Shown in pieces: positions 63,592 through 64,000 of a stretch of 64,000 nt of DNA. How positions within the stretch are numbered: position 1 is the stretch's first letter; each line of letters starts with the position of its first letter. Source of the DNA: Neiella litorisoli (GTDB lineage Bacteria > Pseudomonadota > Gammaproteobacteria > Enterobacterales > Neiellaceae); contig NZ_JACXAF010000009.1 of NCBI RefSeq assembly GCF_014773395.1, forward strand, positions 62,001-126,000. Direction: 5' to 3'. The notes beneath the pieces are model-generated. The model saw only the letters and a list, made by a program, of their open reading frames with translations. It made no database searches and was not told where the DNA came from. Both the position numbers and the translations under genes were made by a program.

Positions 63592-64000
63592 GTGAAATTC
63601 TCGATGGCTGCTTTGGGCTTAACGTTGCTGTGCGCATCAGCGCTCGCAACAGACAATTTGACAGCTTATCCAGAGCCTGAAGGCTATTACTGGTACAGCA
63701 CAGAGCCTACCCCGGAAAAGAAGTCGGAGCCTGAAAAGATCCCACCATCGCCTGCTTCGCCCGCGGCACCAGCCCCACCGACCAAAATTGATACAGCTTG
63801 GCTACGTGAACGCTTACCCAAAATGCTTGATGCTGCCATTGATAATCCGACAGACGCCAATATTGCTAGCTACTTTATTGCTCAGCGAGTCGCGGCCGAT
63901 ATGTCCAGCCGGTTCCAGGATGCCACCCGTGAATTTTTCATGTTCAATCCTGAAATGAGTGAAGACAACCGCCGCCCGTCATCAAACTTTGTTCTTAACC
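63592..64000 (+). CDS. traF: F-type conjugal transfer protein TraF, partial
   Basis: The start is GTG at 63592 with TGGAG six bases upstream; a nearby ATG at 63587 is in another frame and stops at once. A signal peptide ends at A-L-A-T. The mature start has G-Y-Y-W-Y, a proline-rich stretch and L-P-K-M-L-D-A-A-I-D-N-P-T, then N-I-A-S-Y-F-I-A-Q-R-V, which matches the TraF/TrbB-like periplasmic proteins of F-type secretion systems. It helps pilus assembly. About 136 codons are visible; the C-terminal thioredoxin-like domain lies past the window, and traH and traG are expected after it. Confidence 0.75.
   Translation, partial: MKFSMAALGLTLLCASALATDNLTAYPEPEGYYWYSTEPTPEKKSEPEKIPPSPASPAAPAPPTKIDTAWLRERLPKMLDAAIDNPTDANIASYFIAQRVAADMSSRFQDATREFFMFNPEMSEDNRRPSSNFVLN

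Noticed and set aside
1-64000. CRISPR arrays, tRNA or rRNA genes, intact insertion sequences
   Set aside because: No regularly spaced identical repeats with unique spacers, no cloverleaf-like tRNA signatures and no transposase gene with terminal inverted repeats were seen by eye.

Overview
The window is a piece of a large conjugative plasmid (or plasmid-like integrative element) of a Gammaproteobacterium. The evidence is a Rep_3-type initiator beside a long iteron field with DnaA boxes, ParA/ParB and actin-type segregation genes, a MOBH relaxase with its coupling protein and a MobI-like protein, an FlhD/FlhC-like activator pair of the type that drives transfer of SXT/R391 and IncC elements, and the start of an F-type TraF. 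The species cannot be read from the sequence. No tRNA, rRNA, CRISPR array or intact transposase gene was seen.

Layout. 1-1993 (minus): a small operon with a secreted DNA/RNA non-specific endonuclease and a DUF3268-like zinc protein cut by the window edge. 2020-3903: a plasmid-borne NAD-dependent DNA ligase. 3904-7059: replication region with DnaA boxes, AT-rich DNA, iterons on both sides of the initiator gene, and an inverted iteron pair. 7060-10688: accessory genes including a CoiA-like nuclease. 11011-17344: a PRTRC cassette (E, C, probable F, B, ThiF, ParB), whose C, B and ThiF proteins belong to families described as ubiquitin-like, E2-like and E1-like. 17487-19562: SLOG/DprA-like, WGR and RMF-like genes. 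19581-21759 (minus): parAB. 22046-30689: small accessory genes, including a proteasome/HslV-like Ntn-hydrolase, a RES/Xre toxin-antitoxin pair, a cold-shock-domain protein, a second CoiA-like protein and an ADP-ribosyltransferase-like protein. 30740-32492 (minus): HEPN-like and T5orf172/MUG113-like genes. 32949-45230: a set suggesting DNA modification (DndB-like, long DndC-like, TGT/DpdA-like, methyltransferase-helicase fusion) with small unknown genes between. 45360-50603: tandem paralogues, small genes and one pseudogene. 50671-59585 (minus): transfer genes from mobI to traI and traD and beyond. 59586-60284: structured non-coding repeats (oriT and/or parC candidate). 60285-61636: actin-like segregation pair. 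61765 to the end: FlhDC-like activators and tra genes continuing past the window.

Two dispersed DNA signals tie the accessory genes together. The first is a composite upstream element: a short inverted repeat GTC-N7-GAC lying about 20, 29 or 40 bp upstream of a promoter-like TTGC(G/C)N-N16-TANNNT, itself about 30 bp before a start codon. At least eleven full copies precede unrelated genes (PRTRC E, the gene before PRTRC F, PRTRC ParB, the HslV-like gene, the DndC-like gene and others), which suggests a plasmid-wide regulon under one activator. The second is a near-perfect palindrome, TAGTAACACTGTTACTA, present six times and only around the PRTRC cassette, a good candidate for the PRTRC ParB site or an operator.

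All functions are read by eye from motifs and context. No database search was possible, so family names are recognition calls with the stated confidence.
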